Positions 54,095 to 63,010 of a DNA stretch of 64,000 nucleotides are shown here, piece by piece (positions within the stretch are counted from its first letter, which is position 1; every line of letters begins with the position of its first letter). The stretch covers positions 372,001-436,000 of the forward strand of contig NZ_JAMDLH010000003.1 in the NCBI RefSeq assembly GCF_023721755.1, in the 5' to 3' direction. Made by a program: the position numbers and the translations under genes. The notes under the pieces were generated by a model, which did not search any database, was not told the origin of the DNA, and was given only the letters and a program-made list of their open reading frames with translations. The DNA comes from Pleomorphomonas sp. NRK KF1. GTDB taxonomy: Bacteria; Pseudomonadota; Alphaproteobacteria; Rhizobiales; Pleomorphomonadaceae.

Positions 54095-56395
54095 GTGAAC
54101 ATAGCGGTGGATGCCGGAAATCTGGAGCGCGACCCCGAAGGGCGGTCGATAGGGCACGACTGGGACGCCTACACCGTCGCCGATCGTGACGGCGCCCGCC
54201 GCATCGAGCTTGCCGTCGACGGCATAACCTGCGCCGCCTGCCTGACCGACATCGAGCGAGGTCTTCGTCGCCTGCCGGGCGTGGTCAGTGCCCGGGTCAA
54301 TGTCGCAAACCGACGTACCTCGGTCGTCTTCTCGCCCGACAAGCTGACGCCGGACGGCGTGCTGGACCGGATGGCGGCGATCGGTTACCCGGCGCAGCCG
54401 TTCGACCCCGCGATTCGGCGCGACAGCCGCTCGTCCGAGGCACGGGAGCTTCTGAAGTGCATGGGTGTCGCCGGCTTCGGCGCCATGAACGTCATGCTGA
54501 TGTCGGTGTCTGTCTGGTCCGGCAACGTCACCGACATCACGCCCGAGACGCGCGACTTCTTCCATTTCATGAGCGCGCTCATCGCCATTCCGACGGTGGG
54601 CTACGCCGCGAGGCCGTTCATTCGAAGTGCCTTTGCCGCCATTCGCCGCCGATCGCTCAACATGGACGTGCCCATCACGCTCGGCGTTTGCCTTGCCATG
54701 GGTCTTTCGATTTTCAACACGTTGAACCACGCCCTTGAAGCCTATTTCGACAGCGCGCTGATGCTGCTGTTCTTCCTGCTGCTCGGCCGCTTCCTCGACG
54801 AGAACATGCGCCGCCGCACGGCGATCGAGGCGGAAACGCTGGCGACCCTTCGTGCCGACTCGGCGCTGAAACGCGGTGCCGACGGCGAGCTTGTGCGCGT
54901 GCCGCTCAGTGCCGTGCATCCCGGCGACATCGTGCTGGTACGGCCGGGCGAGCGGGTTCCGGTCGATGGCGAGATTCTCTCCGGCCAGTCCGACGTCGAT
55001 CGCAGCCTGGTCACGGGCGAGACGCTCCCCGTGCCGGTCGCGCCCGGCGACGTCGTCCACGCCGGTACCCTGAACGGCGCCGGTCTCCTGACCGTGGTGG
55101 TCACCGCCGCCGTCGAGGGCACGCTGATGGCCGAAATCGAGCGGCTGATCGGCGAGGCGCAATCGGCAAAGTCCGGTGCGCTCCGTCTGGCCGACCGCGC
55201 CGCGCGCGCCTATGCACCGGTGGTCCACCTATCGGCGTTGTTAACGGCCATCGGCTGGCTGGCTGTCGGCTCGGGTTGGCATACCGCGTTGGTCAATGCC
55301 ATTGCCGTTCTGATCATTACCTGCCCATGCGCCTTGGCACTTGCTGTGCCGGCCGTGCAGGTGACCGCCGCGGGTCGGTTTTTCCGTAATGGCATCCTGC
55401 TCAACGCCGGCGATGCCATCGAACGCTTCGCGCGCGTCGACACTGTCGTTTTCGACAAGACGGGAACCCTGACCAGTCCCGAGCCGATGCTGGCCAATCG
55501 ATCCGTCGTATCCGATGATCTTCTCGAACTCGCCGGCCGCCTTGCCCGCTCCAGCCGCCATCCGCTTGCCGAGGCCCTGGCTCGCGCTTCCGGCGCCAGC
55601 GGCACCTTCGAAGGCGCCAGCGAGGTGACGGGGGAGGGCGTGACAGCCGATCTGGCCGGACGGACCTTGCGGCTCGGTTCGCTTTCCTTCTGTTCAATCG
55701 ACGACGAGCTGGCAGATCCAGTCCGTTCGGCTCATCCCGACGCGTCCCTGATCGCCTTTTCCGATGGCGAACGCAAAGCGGTGTTCGCCTTCGCCCAGCG
55801 CCTCAAGCCGGACGCCGTCGAGGTTGCGGCCGCGCTCCGCGCGAGGGGCTGCCGTCTGGTGATCCTGTCGGGCGATCGCGAGGCGGCCGTGTCGGTCGTC
55901 ACGGCAAGGCTCGGCATTTCCGACTGGGAGGCCGAGGTCGATCCGGCCGGCAAGATTGCCCGGCTCGACGCGCTGAAGGCCGAGGGGAGACGCGTCTTGA
56001 TGGTCGGTGACGGCCTCAACGATGCGCCTTCTCTGGCCGCCGCTCACGTGTCCTTGTCGCCAGTCTCTGCCGCTCACCTTGCTCAGGCGGCCTCCGATGC
56101 CGTCTTCCTGGGTGAGCGCCTGAAGCCGGTGGTCACTGCGCTGGACGTCTCGCGCGCCGCCTACAAGCTGATGAAGCAGAATCTCTGGACGGCGGTCGTC
56201 TACAACCTGATCGCCGTGCCGATCGCCGTTCTGGGCTACGTCACGCCACTGATCGCTGCCGTTGCGATGTCGGGCTCCTCGCTGATCGTGACGCTCAACG
56301 CGTTGCGCCTGCGTCGTGTCGCCATGCCTCCGGCCGTGCGGCCACCAGCGGCGGTGGCCGCCGCCCTCGAAGAAACGACCGGGGGGCGGGCATGA
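54095..56395 (+). CDS. ccoI: Copper P-type ATPase CcoI (FixI)
   Basis: P1B-type ATPase of 766 aa delivering copper for the cbb3 active site. An N-terminal HMA domain has Cys46 and Cys49 (GITCAAC), the membrane copper motif is Cys410-Pro-Cys412, phosphorylation Asp454 lies in DKTGT, and the hinge is GDGLNDAPS. Eight helices are expected. The start is a GTG at 54095 with AAGGGAG upstream. It overlaps ccoS as ATGA. Confidence 0.95.
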   Translation: MNIAVDAGNLERDPEGRSIGHDWDAYTVADRDGARRIELAVDGITCAACLTDIERGLRRLPGVVSARVNVANRRTSVVFSPDKLTPDGVLDRMAAIGYPAQPFDPAIRRDSRSSEARELLKCMGVAGFGAMNVMLMSVSVWSGNVTDITPETRDFFHFMSALIAIPTVGYAARPFIRSAFAAIRRRSLNMDVPITLGVCLAMGLSIFNTLNHALEAYFDSALMLLFFLLLGRFLDENMRRRTAIEAETLATLRADSALKRGADGELVRVPLSAVHPGDIVLVRPGERVPVDGEILSGQSDVDRSLVTGETLPVPVAPGDVVHAGTLNGAGLLTVVVTAAVEGTLMAEIERLIGEAQSAKSGALRLADRAARAYAPVVHLSALLTAIGWLAVGSGWHTALVNAIAVLIITCPCALALAVPAVQVTAAGRFFRNGILLNAGDAIERFARVDTVVFDKTGTLTSPEPMLANRSVVSDDLLELAGRLARSSRHPLAEALARASGASGTFEGASEVTGEGVTADLAGRTLRLGSLSFCSIDDELADPVRSAHPDASLIAFSDGERKAVFAFAQRLKPDAVEVAAALRARGCRLVILSGDREAAVSVVTARLGISDWEAEVDPAGKIARLDALKAEGRRVLMVGDGLNDAPSLAAAHVSLSPVSAAHLAQAASDAVFLGERLKPVVTALDVSRAAYKLMKQNLWTAVVYNLIAVPIAVLGYVTPLIAAVAMSGSSLIVTLNALRLRRVAMPPAVRPPAAVAAALEETTGGRA

Positions 56396-56607
56396 GCGTT
56401 CTCGTCTTTCTTGTGCCGGCGGCTTTGGCCCTCGGCCTCCTCGGCCTTGCCGGCTTCATGTGGTCACTGAAGACGGGGCAATATGAGGACCTCGAGGGCG
56501 CGGCCTGGCGCATTCTCGAGGACGACGACATCGAAGACGCACCCGAACGCGAGCCGGAAGGGGCCCGCGGCCGCGTGCCCGAAGGCGAGCAGCGTCGCAA
56601 GGGTTGA
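56392..56607 (+). CDS. ccoS: cbb3 oxidase maturation protein CcoS (FixS)
   Basis: A 71-aa membrane protein: helix at about 3-26 (VLVFLVPAALALGLLGLAGFMW), the family motif SLKTGQYEDLEGAAWRIL, then a charged tail. It is required for inserting heme and copper into CcoN in other bacteria. It overlaps ccoI by 4 bases and ends the ccoGHIS operon, convergent with hemA. Confidence 0.94.
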   Translation: MSVLVFLVPAALALGLLGLAGFMWSLKTGQYEDLEGAAWRILEDDDIEDAPEREPEGARGRVPEGEQRRKG

Positions 56608-56632
56608 CCGCCCAACTCGCAGACATATCGGC

Positions 56633-56667
56633 AAAAGAAAAACGGGACCGACGCCGTCGATCCCGTT
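56633..56667 (-). terminator. Intrinsic terminator of hemA
   Basis: On the minus strand AACGGGA pairs with TCCCGTT (56667-56641), with an inner CGACG/CGTCG stem, followed by TTTTTCTTTT. It lies 26 bases after hemA. The hairpin could also help end the convergent ccoGHIS transcript. Confidence 0.8.
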
Positions 56668-56692
56668 CGGTGTTTTCTGGGGGCGTTCGCTG

Positions 56693-57964
56693 TCAGCCGC
56701 CAGCGGCGCTGAAGATCTGCTGGCGCACGACGGTCTCGGCCTCCGGCACGCTCGGCTCGGAGAACGGCAGGTTGAGGGTTTCCCACACGTCGACCAGCGC
56801 ATCGCGCAGGTGGTCGATCACGGCGTCGTTGTGGAACGGCGTCGGAGTGATCCGGAGGCGCTCGGTGCCGCGCGGCACCGTCGGGTAGTTGATCGGCTGG
56901 ATATAGATGCCGTGCTTGTCGAGCAGGATGTCGGTCGCCTTCTTGCAAAGATCGGCGTTGGCGACCAGCACCGGCACGATATGCGTCACCGACGGCATGA
57001 CCGGCAGGCCGGCGGCCCTCAGCACTGCCTTGGTACGGGCGGCCTGACGCTGATGTGCCTCGCGCTCGCTGCGGCTTTCCTTGAGGTGCCGGATCGACGC
57101 GGTGGCGGCGGCGCAGAGGCCGGGCGGCAGGGCCGTCGTGAAGATGAAGCCGGGGGCGTAGGAGCGGACGGCGTCCACCAGCGATTTCTTGCCGGTGATA
57201 TAGCCGCCCATCACGCCAAAGCCCTTGGCGAGCGTTCCCTCGATGACGTCGATGCGGTCCATGACGCCTTCACGCTCGCAGATGCCGGCGCCACGATCGC
57301 CATACATGCCCACGGCATGCACTTCATCGATGTAGGTGAAGGCGTTGTACTTGTCGGCAAGGTCGGCGATCTTCTCGATCGGGGCGATATCGCCATCCAT
57401 CGAATAGACGCTTTCGAAGACGATCAGCTTGGCGCGATCCGGGCCGGCAGCGATCAGCAGCTCCTCGAGATGGTCGAGATCGTTGTGTCGCCAGATCTGC
57501 TTGGAGACGCCGGACGACCGCACGCCGTGGATCATCGATGCGTGATTGAGAGCATCGGATAGGATCAGGCAGTTGGGCAGGAGCTTGGCGATGGTCGAGA
57601 TCGCAGCCTCGTTCGACACATAGCCCGACGTGAAGACCAGGGCGGCCTCCTTGCCGTGCAGGTCGGCGAGCTCGTTCTCGAGCTGGACCAGGGGATGGTT
57701 GGTCCCGGAAATATTGCGAGTGCCGCCGGCACCGGCGCCCATCGCCTCGGCTGCGGCCGTCATGGCGCCGATCACCTTGGGATGTTGGCCCATGCCGAGA
57801 TAGTCGTTGGAACACCACACGGTGATCTCGCGCGTGCCGCCGCCCTGATGCCAGAGAGCGGTGGGGAACCGTCCGGCCATCCGCTCCAGTTCCGCGAACA
57901 CGCGATAGCGCTTCTCGTCCTGCAGCGCCTGGACGGCACTCTCGAACACGGCATCATAGTTCAT
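56693..57964 (-). CDS. hemA: 5-aminolevulinate synthase
   Basis: Condenses glycine and succinyl-CoA to 5-aminolevulinate, the first step of heme synthesis by the C4 (Shemin) route of alphaproteobacteria. A 423-aa PLP enzyme: [44 protein letters not shown] lysine 247 in [14 protein letters not shown]. The start at 57964 follows GGAGGG at a slightly long spacing. A FixK/FNR box at 58091 lies 133 bases upstream, so heme supply rises with cbb3 oxidase at low oxygen. Confidence 0.96.
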   Translation of the reverse strand: MNYDAVFESAVQALQDEKRYRVFAELERMAGRFPTALWHQGGGTREITVWCSNDYLGMGQHPKVIGAMTAAAEAMGAGAGGTRNISGTNHPLVQLENELADLHGKEAALVFTSGYVSNEAAISTIAKLLPNCLILSDALNHASMIHGVRSSGVSKQIWRHNDLDHLEELLIAAGPDRAKLIVFESVYSMDGDIAPIEKIADLADKYNAFTYIDEVHAVGMYGDRGAGICEREGVMDRIDVIEGTLAKGFGVMGGYITGKKSLVDAVRSYAPGFIFTTALPPGLCAAATASIRHLKESRSEREAHQRQAARTKAVLRAAGLPVMPSVTHIVPVLVANADLCKKATDILLDKHGIYIQPINYPTVPRGTERLRITPTPFHNDAVIDHLRDALVDVWETLNLPFSEPSVPEAETVVRQQIFSAAGG

Positions 57965-58090
57965 GATCGATCCAATCCCTCCGACGCCCGGCGGACTGAG
58001 CGTCTTTCCGTAAACGGATCGCCCTGCCATGGCCGACGGTCCGTCGTCTTTCCACCTACGATAACCTACGCATGTTGCCGCGAGACGCCT

Positions 58091-58104
58091 TTGATCACGA
58101 TCAA
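58091..58104. promoter_or_regulatory. FixK/FNR box before hemA
   Basis: TTGATCACGATCAA: perfect TTGAT-N4-ATCAA. A spacerless TTGATCAA follows at 58119-58126. Activation at -41.5 would start hemA transcription near 58056. The 436-base hemA to receiver-gene gap otherwise shows only GC-rich hairpin text (58330-58350) and no gene. Confidence 0.85.
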
Positions 58105-58400
58105 ATCATACGCTGTCTTGATCAAAGGGTCGGCGAAAAGACGGTGGGAGCTTCCCGATGTCCTTGCGTGGTCACAGTTTTTTGAACGGGTCCAGAAACC
58201 CGACGCATCTGTCTGAAACTAAAGCACGGCATCGGTGAAGTCTCAAGCGGTTTCGTCATCGCCGAGCCAGGAAAGGGTCGGCCGAGGCGAAGTTGCCGGT
58301 CCTGTTGGCCTTTGGTCGATGCCCTCGGCCCACCGCCGCTACGGCGGCAACGCCTAACCGCTTTTTCACCTTTGGCTGATAGGGAGGTAGGCGAAGGAGT

Positions 58401-58901
58401 ATGCCGGTGCAGCTTGATCTGTCATCCCTGACCTTCCTGGTCGTGGAAGATAGCGCCTACATGCGCACGATCCTCAGGACGATGCTGCAAGGCTTCGGCG
58501 CGCGCCGCATCGTGGAAGCCGAAGACGGCGCTTCCGGCCTGGAGGCGATGGATCGCGCCAATCCGGATATCCTGATCCTCGACTGGGTGATGCCTATCCT
58601 CGATGGCGCCGACATGGTGCGGATGATCCGCGTACCGTCCAATCCCTTCGCCTATATTCCCATCATCATGGTCACCGGACACACCGAGCGCAGCCGGATC
58701 ATCGAGGCGCGCCGACTCGGCATCCATGAGTTGCTGTGCAAGCCGATTTCGGCCAAATCGCTCTATCAGCGCATCCAATCGGTGGTGCTGGCGCCGCGCG
58801 ATTTCGTAAAGACGCCGACCTACTTCGGGCCGGCGCCCCGCGAGATTCGCAATCGCCAGAATATCTGGCAGGCCAAGCCGGGCGAGAAGGCGGCATCCTG
58901 A
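58401..58901 (+). CDS. CheY-like receiver protein with C-terminal extension
   Basis: A 166-aa response regulator without a DNA-binding domain. The receiver (about 8-130) has Glu16 and Asp17, acceptor Asp61 (LILDWVMPILDG), Thr in MVTGHT and Lys in LLCKPIS. The roughly 35-residue tail (PTYFGPAPREIRNRQNIWQAK) is conserved in a Rhizobiales subgroup as I recall it. The input kinase is not in view. GAAGGAG ends 1 base before the ATG, which is unusually close. Single-gene unit. Confidence 0.82.
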   Translation: MPVQLDLSSLTFLVVEDSAYMRTILRTMLQGFGARRIVEAEDGASGLEAMDRANPDILILDWVMPILDGADMVRMIRVPSNPFAYIPIIMVTGHTERSRIIEARRLGIHELLCKPISAKSLYQRIQSVVLAPRDFVKTPTYFGPAPREIRNRQNIWQAKPGEKAAS

Positions 58902-59017
58902 TGCCGCTTTGGCTCTCGCGCCGTGAAACTCTTTTGCCTACTCCGCGTTAAGGGACTGATGACGGTTCGTTTCGCTACACCGTTCGATCGGCCGGCCAGT
59001 CCTTCTGGAGAGACGAT

Positions 59018-59350
59018 ATGGTGCGCATCCCCGGAAAAACCGCTTTCCTGCCACTGATCATCGCCATGGCTCTGGGGCTCCTGTCCCCCGCCGGCGCCGT
59101 CGAGGCCCCCTCCGTCGTGCCCGCCGCCCCACCCGCCTGCCTGGTCGGCCTCGGTCCGGGGGATGGTTCCCCGGCCTGGTCCCTGCTCGATGTGACGCCG
59201 AGCCGCAGCGTCGATCTCGATCTTGCCGATGGCGCCGGGCTCACGGTCGCCTGCGGCACGTTCGCGGCGCCGAAGAGCGGGCCGGCTGCCGGGATCGGTC
59301 CCGCCGGTACCGCCGATCCGTCCGCCAAGGGGGACTTCGGCTCGCTCTGA
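59018..59350 (+). CDS. Small exported Pro/Ala/Gly-rich protein
   Basis: A 110-aa protein with a signal peptide (1-27, ending AGA). The mature part has two Cys (ACLVGLGPGD and TVACGTFAAP) around a beta-rich core, and a flexible Gly/Pro/Ala tail. I do not recognise a family. AGAGACGAT precedes the ATG. It is convergent with the deacetylase gene, 15 bases away. Confidence 0.55.
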   Translation: MVRIPGKTAFLPLIIAMALGLLSPAGAVEAPSVVPAAPPACLVGLGPGDGSPAWSLLDVTPSRSVDLDLADGAGLTVACGTFAAPKSGPAAGIGPAGTADPSAKGDFGSL

Positions 59351-59365
59351 TCGAGTTGGAGGGCT

Positions 59366-60070
59366 TCAGCCAGTCGGCGGACGGAAGGCGAGGTCGAGTC
59401 GTTCGAAACGCACCCCTCTCGCCAGAAGGGCCTTGATGCCCTCGACGACACCGGCACCGGCCGGCCGCTCCGGATGATTGATGTGGGCGATGACGACGTC
59501 ACCCGGCTTCGCCATTCGAATGCGCTTACTCACGGCGGCCGCCGGCAGCGAGGCGCCGACATCGGCGTTTAGCGAGTAGCCGGCGATGCGGTAACCGAGT
59601 TGGCCGATCAATTTTACCGCGTCGCGACTGTAGCGGGCCGAGGCGTCACGATACCAGATGGGACTCCGTCCGAAGGCGGCTGTCACGGCCGCCGCGCCTC
59701 CCGTCACCTCCTGCGAGACGGCCGAAAGCGATCCCGCCGTCGGCAGGCCGAAGACGGTCGGTCGATCGGTGATGGCCGGCACGTGGTTTTCACCATGGTT
59801 TTCGATTTCGAACAGATCGGCATGCGCCAGAAGCCGCGCCGTGGCCGACGCGTTTCGCTTCAGCCATCGATGCGTGACGAAGATGGTGGCGGGGACCCGG
59901 TCGGCGATCAGCTCGTCCAGGATGCGCTCGTCAACGGCGCCCGAACAGGCGTCGAAAGTGAGTGCCACGGCATGATTGCCAGCCGGAAGCGTCAGGCGTG
60001 GCTCGATGTCTCCGGCAATGGCTGGAGAGGCAAGCAAGGCGAGGAGTGAAACGACAAAACGCAATCGCAT
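59366..60070 (-). CDS. Exported polysaccharide deacetylase-like protein
   Basis: NodB-fold protein of 234 aa with a signal peptide (1-19). Motif 1 is LTFDACSG: the catalytic-base Asp is present, but the following metal-ligand Asp is Ala. Motif 2 is ENHGENH with two His, the motif 3 region is SPIWYRDASARY, and the C-terminus has PGDVVIAHINHPE. Substrate and activity are uncertain given the altered motif 1; TFDA-type proteins form their own subgroup. The start at 60070 places the signal peptide at the N-terminus. Confidence 0.78.
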   Translation of the reverse strand: MRLRFVVSLLALLASPAIAGDIEPRLTLPAGNHAVALTFDACSGAVDERILDELIADRVPATIFVTHRWLKRNASATARLLAHADLFEIENHGENHVPAITDRPTVFGLPTAGSLSAVSQEVTGGAAAVTAAFGRSPIWYRDASARYSRDAVKLIGQLGYRIAGYSLNADVGASLPAAAVSKRIRMAKPGDVVIAHINHPERPAGAGVVEGIKALLARGVRFERLDLAFRPPTG

Positions 60071-60194
60071 TGCTCGGCCCCAGACATTGGACGGCGGGTC
60101 GATGCGCCGCCGGAATGTCGAAATCAAGGCTGCCGTCATGCCGCCCAAATTCTGGAATCAAGACTCCGGAATTATTCCCACCGGAACTGCCCTG

Positions 60195-60554
60195 ATGTCC
60201 TTCATCCCGCCGGCATTGCTCCCTGTCGTTCTGCTCGTCGCCTCCAATCTGTTCATGACCTTCGCCTGGTACGGCCACCTCAAGTACCCGAACAAGCCGC
60301 TTTGGGCCGTCATCCTGATTTCCTGGACGATCGCCCTCGTCGAGTATTGCCTTGCGGTCCCGGCAAACCGCTACGGCTTCCGCGTCTATTCGGCGGCCGA
60401 GCTCAAAACCATGCAGGAGGTGATCACGCTTGCCATCTTCATGGTCTTCTCGGCCGTCTACCTGAAGCAGCCGGTCACGCTCAACCATATCGTCGGCTTC
60501 GCATTCATCGGTCTCGGTGCATTTTTCATCTTCAAGGGACCGATTCGCCTCTAG
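60195..60554 (+). CDS. DUF486 membrane protein
   Basis: A 119-aa four-helix membrane protein of the DUF486 (DMT-like) family: MTFAWYGHLK, LISWTIALVEYCLAVPANRYG with a conserved Glu and Arg, YSAAELKTMQEVITL and FIGLGAFFIFK. Probably a small-molecule transporter; the substrate is unknown. The start at 60195 fits the family length; an ATG at 60138 would add 19 residues. Its stop codon TAG is also the first bases of a RIME1-like repeat. Confidence 0.85.
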   Translation: MSFIPPALLPVVLLVASNLFMTFAWYGHLKYPNKPLWAVILISWTIALVEYCLAVPANRYGFRVYSAAELKTMQEVITLAIFMVFSAVYLKQPVTLNHIVGFAFIGLGAFFIFKGPIRL

Positions 60555-60657
60555 AGCCACCCCAGCAAAAGTGGGAACCGGTTTTGCGTCCGGAGTTGCT
60601 TCAAAAACAAAGAGCTAGAGCCTGTTGGCGAACCAGAGTTCGCCGGACGGGCTCTAG
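60551..60657. repeat. RIME1-like palindromic repeat, copy B
   Basis: Shares AGCAAAAGTGGGAACCGG and TTTTGCGTCCGGA with copy A at 51757, and keeps the second hairpin (60615-60657, loop CAGA) with altered but still pairing arms. It fills exactly the space between the convergent DUF486 and TPR genes, supplying the DUF486 stop, and could act as a two-way terminator. Confidence 0.82.
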
Positions 60658-61134
60658 TCAGCTCTCGCTGCTCTTGGCCGAAGCATTGGCGACGATCACC
60701 GGATTGCCCGGGGCAAGCGTCAGCGCTTCTGCGAACAGAAGCTTGGCTGCCGCGTGGTTGCCTCGGTGCCACTGTGACCAGCCCATGTTGTTCACCACTT
60801 CGCCGCGCCGGCCGGCGATGGCGATCACTTGCGCGTAGGCCTTGTCGGCGACCTCGAACCGCCCGAGGCGATCGGAAGCGGCGGCGAAGCCGAGCCACGC
60901 TTCCGGATCGAGCGGATCCTTGGCGAGGGCTGCTCGGAACGTGCGTTCGGCGCCGGCGAAATCACTCTGTCGAAAAGCAGCCTTGGCGCGGTTTCGCAAA
61001 GTCGCCTGTTGGCTTGCGAACTGCGAATACTCGGGGCCATCGTCGATAAGCCCATCCTCGAAGGCTGTACTGCATGCACTGAGTGGCAGGGCTAGCAAAA
61101 GAGCGAACGCAGGCAGGAAGAAAAGTCGGTCCAT
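60658..61134 (-). CDS. TPR lipoprotein
   Basis: A 158-aa protein with a lipoprotein signal ending LSAC (residues 15-20). The mature part holds TPR repeats: AKAAFRQSDFAGAERTFRAALAKDPLDPEAWLGFAAASDRLGRFEVADKAYAQVI, then GEVVNNMGWSQWHRGNHAAAKLLFAEALTLAPGNPVI. It resembles the TPR proteins (TadD type) found near Tad pilus genes, and tadC lies 1.9 kb away beyond the chemoreceptor, so a pilus-assembly role is possible. AAGG precedes the ATG at 61134. Confidence 0.78.
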   Translation of the reverse strand: MDRLFFLPAFALLLALPLSACSTAFEDGLIDDGPEYSQFASQQATLRNRAKAAFRQSDFAGAERTFRAALAKDPLDPEAWLGFAAASDRLGRFEVADKAYAQVIAIAGRRGEVVNNMGWSQWHRGNHAAAKLLFAEALTLAPGNPVIVANASAKSSES

Positions 61135-61312
61135 GGTGCATACCTTGGTGGAGTGCCTGATGGTAGCGAGTGCACCATAAATCTGCGTCAAGAATTCCTG
61201 TTCAATTTTATTGAGAGGTCCGCCAGAAATAAATACTTGGGCGGGCGGTGACGGCTCTATTCTATTAACAAGCTGTTCACACGCATGATCAATCATCCGA
61301 CAGGAGCGTCCT

Positions 61313-63010
61313 GTGTCAAGGGGTGGTATAAGAATGATCAGGCTCAACAGCATCGCCGGCCGATTCCACTCCCTCATACTACTGGCTGTCTTGGCGGTGG
61401 CCGGCGTCGCTGGGTTGTCGACCTACCAACTCACGGCATCCAATCGGACCCATCGTACCGAGACGCTGCGCTCCCTGACGGATACGGCGGTGTCGTCGGT
61501 CGGGCACTTCGCGAACTTGGCAAAGAACGGCGCCCTCGACGAGGCGACAGCGAAAGAGCAAGCGCTCTCGGCGCTTTCGTCCTTGCGCTACGACGGTGAG
61601 GAATACTTCTTCGTCATCGACTTCGATGCCCACATGGTCATGCATCCGATCAAGCCCGAGCTCGACGGCAAGGATCTTTCCGCCTCAACCGATCCCGCAG
61701 GCGCGCCGCTCTTCAAGGACATGGCTCGGCTCGCCAGGAACGGCGGCGGCTACTACAGCTACCTGTGGCCGAGGCCGGGCGCCGAGCAGCCGGTGCCGAA
61801 AACCAGCTATGTGCTGCCGTTCCCCGCCTGGGGCTGGGCAATCGGAACGGGCGTCTATGTCGATGATATCGCCGCCGAAAACCGCTCATCAGCCATCTGG
61901 GCTGCGATCTCCACCTTGGTGATCGCCACTCTGTTGGTCATCGTCGCCACTCTGCTTACCCGAACCATCACTCGCCCGATGCGAGCCCTGCGCGCTTCCA
62001 TGGCGGGCATCGCCGAAGGGCGGACGGTGGAGGTCGCGGGTTTGGAGCGGACCGATGAGGTGGGGGAGATGGCGCGCGTCGTCGATGTGTTCCGCCGCAG
62101 TGCCGAGGAGCGGGATGCCCTTCGCGCCGAACAGGAGCGGGCCGAGCGCGACCGACAGCGCCGCCGCGAGGCCGTCGAACGGCTGATTTCCAGCTTTGGC
62201 GGCGATGTCGGTCGTCGGCTCGACGCTGTGATCGACGAGATGAACGGTCTCGATCGCCTGGCCGGAGACCTTTCCACCGCCGGTGAGGAAACCGAGCGGT
62301 TGGCGGGCATGGCGGCGCAAGGTGCGGAGCAATCGGCGACCAGCGCCTCGGCGGTCGCCTCCGCTTCCGACGAGTTGCGCGGTGCGATTTCCGAGATTTC
62401 CGAGCAGATCTCCAGGACCTCTGAAGTGACCTTGCGGGCGGCCGAGATGGTCGATGGCGCGAACAAGCGGGTGGGAGAACTGGCCGAACTCGCCGTCGCC
62501 ATCGGCGAGGTGGTCACCCTCATCGACAGCATCGCCGCGCAGACCAACCTCCTGGCCCTCAATGCCACGATCGAAGCCGCGCGTGCCGGCGAGGCAGGCA
62601 AGGGTTTTGCCGTGGTTGCCAGCGAAGTGAAATCGCTGGCCGCGCAGACGGCCCAGGCGACCAGCACCATTTCCGAGAAGGTCGAGAGCATCCAGTCTTC
62701 GACCGGCGACACCGTCGAGGCGATCCGCTCGATCGGCGTCGTGATGAACGAGGTGCGCTCCTATACCACCGCCATTTCGGCGGCCATCGAAGAGCAGGGC
62801 GTCGTCACCGGCACGATCGCCGCCAACATCGGGGCGGTATCCTCGGGTGCCGCCGATCTGACTCACAGCGTGGGCGGTGTGTCGGCCGCTGCGGAGAAAT
62901 CGCGTGCCGCCGCCGGCTCGGTTTTCTCGACCTCGGCGGACGTGACGGAGAAGACCGCCGAACTGCGCCAGCGGGTGCGCGCATTCCTTGATGACGTCGC
63001 CGCGGCCTGA
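61313..63010 (+). CDS. Methyl-accepting chemotaxis protein
   Basis: Chemoreceptor of 565 aa: TM1 (about 18-36), periplasmic single-Cache domain (about 45-185; [31 protein letters not shown]), TM2 (about 193-216), HAMP (about 217-270) and the signalling domain with the hairpin tip [23 protein letters not shown]. Such sCache domains sense small organic acids. The GTG at 61313 has AGGAG 6 bases upstream; the ATG at 61334 is the alternative. The AT-rich upstream region (61150-61280) likely holds its promoter. Confidence 0.93.
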   Translation: MSRGGIRMIRLNSIAGRFHSLILLAVLAVAGVAGLSTYQLTASNRTHRTETLRSLTDTAVSSVGHFANLAKNGALDEATAKEQALSALSSLRYDGEEYFFVIDFDAHMVMHPIKPELDGKDLSASTDPAGAPLFKDMARLARNGGGYYSYLWPRPGAEQPVPKTSYVLPFPAWGWAIGTGVYVDDIAAENRSSAIWAAISTLVIATLLVIVATLLTRTITRPMRALRASMAGIAEGRTVEVAGLERTDEVGEMARVVDVFRRSAEERDALRAEQERAERDRQRRREAVERLISSFGGDVGRRLDAVIDEMNGLDRLAGDLSTAGEETERLAGMAAQGAEQSATSASAVASASDELRGAISEISEQISRTSEVTLRAAEMVDGANKRVGELAELAVAIGEVVTLIDSIAAQTNLLALNATIEAARAGEAGKGFAVVASEVKSLAAQTAQATSTISEKVESIQSSTGDTVEAIRSIGVVMNEVRSYTTAISAAIEEQGVVTGTIAANIGAVSSGAADLTHSVGGVSAAAEKSRAAAGSVFSTSADVTEKTAELRQRVRAFLDDVAAA

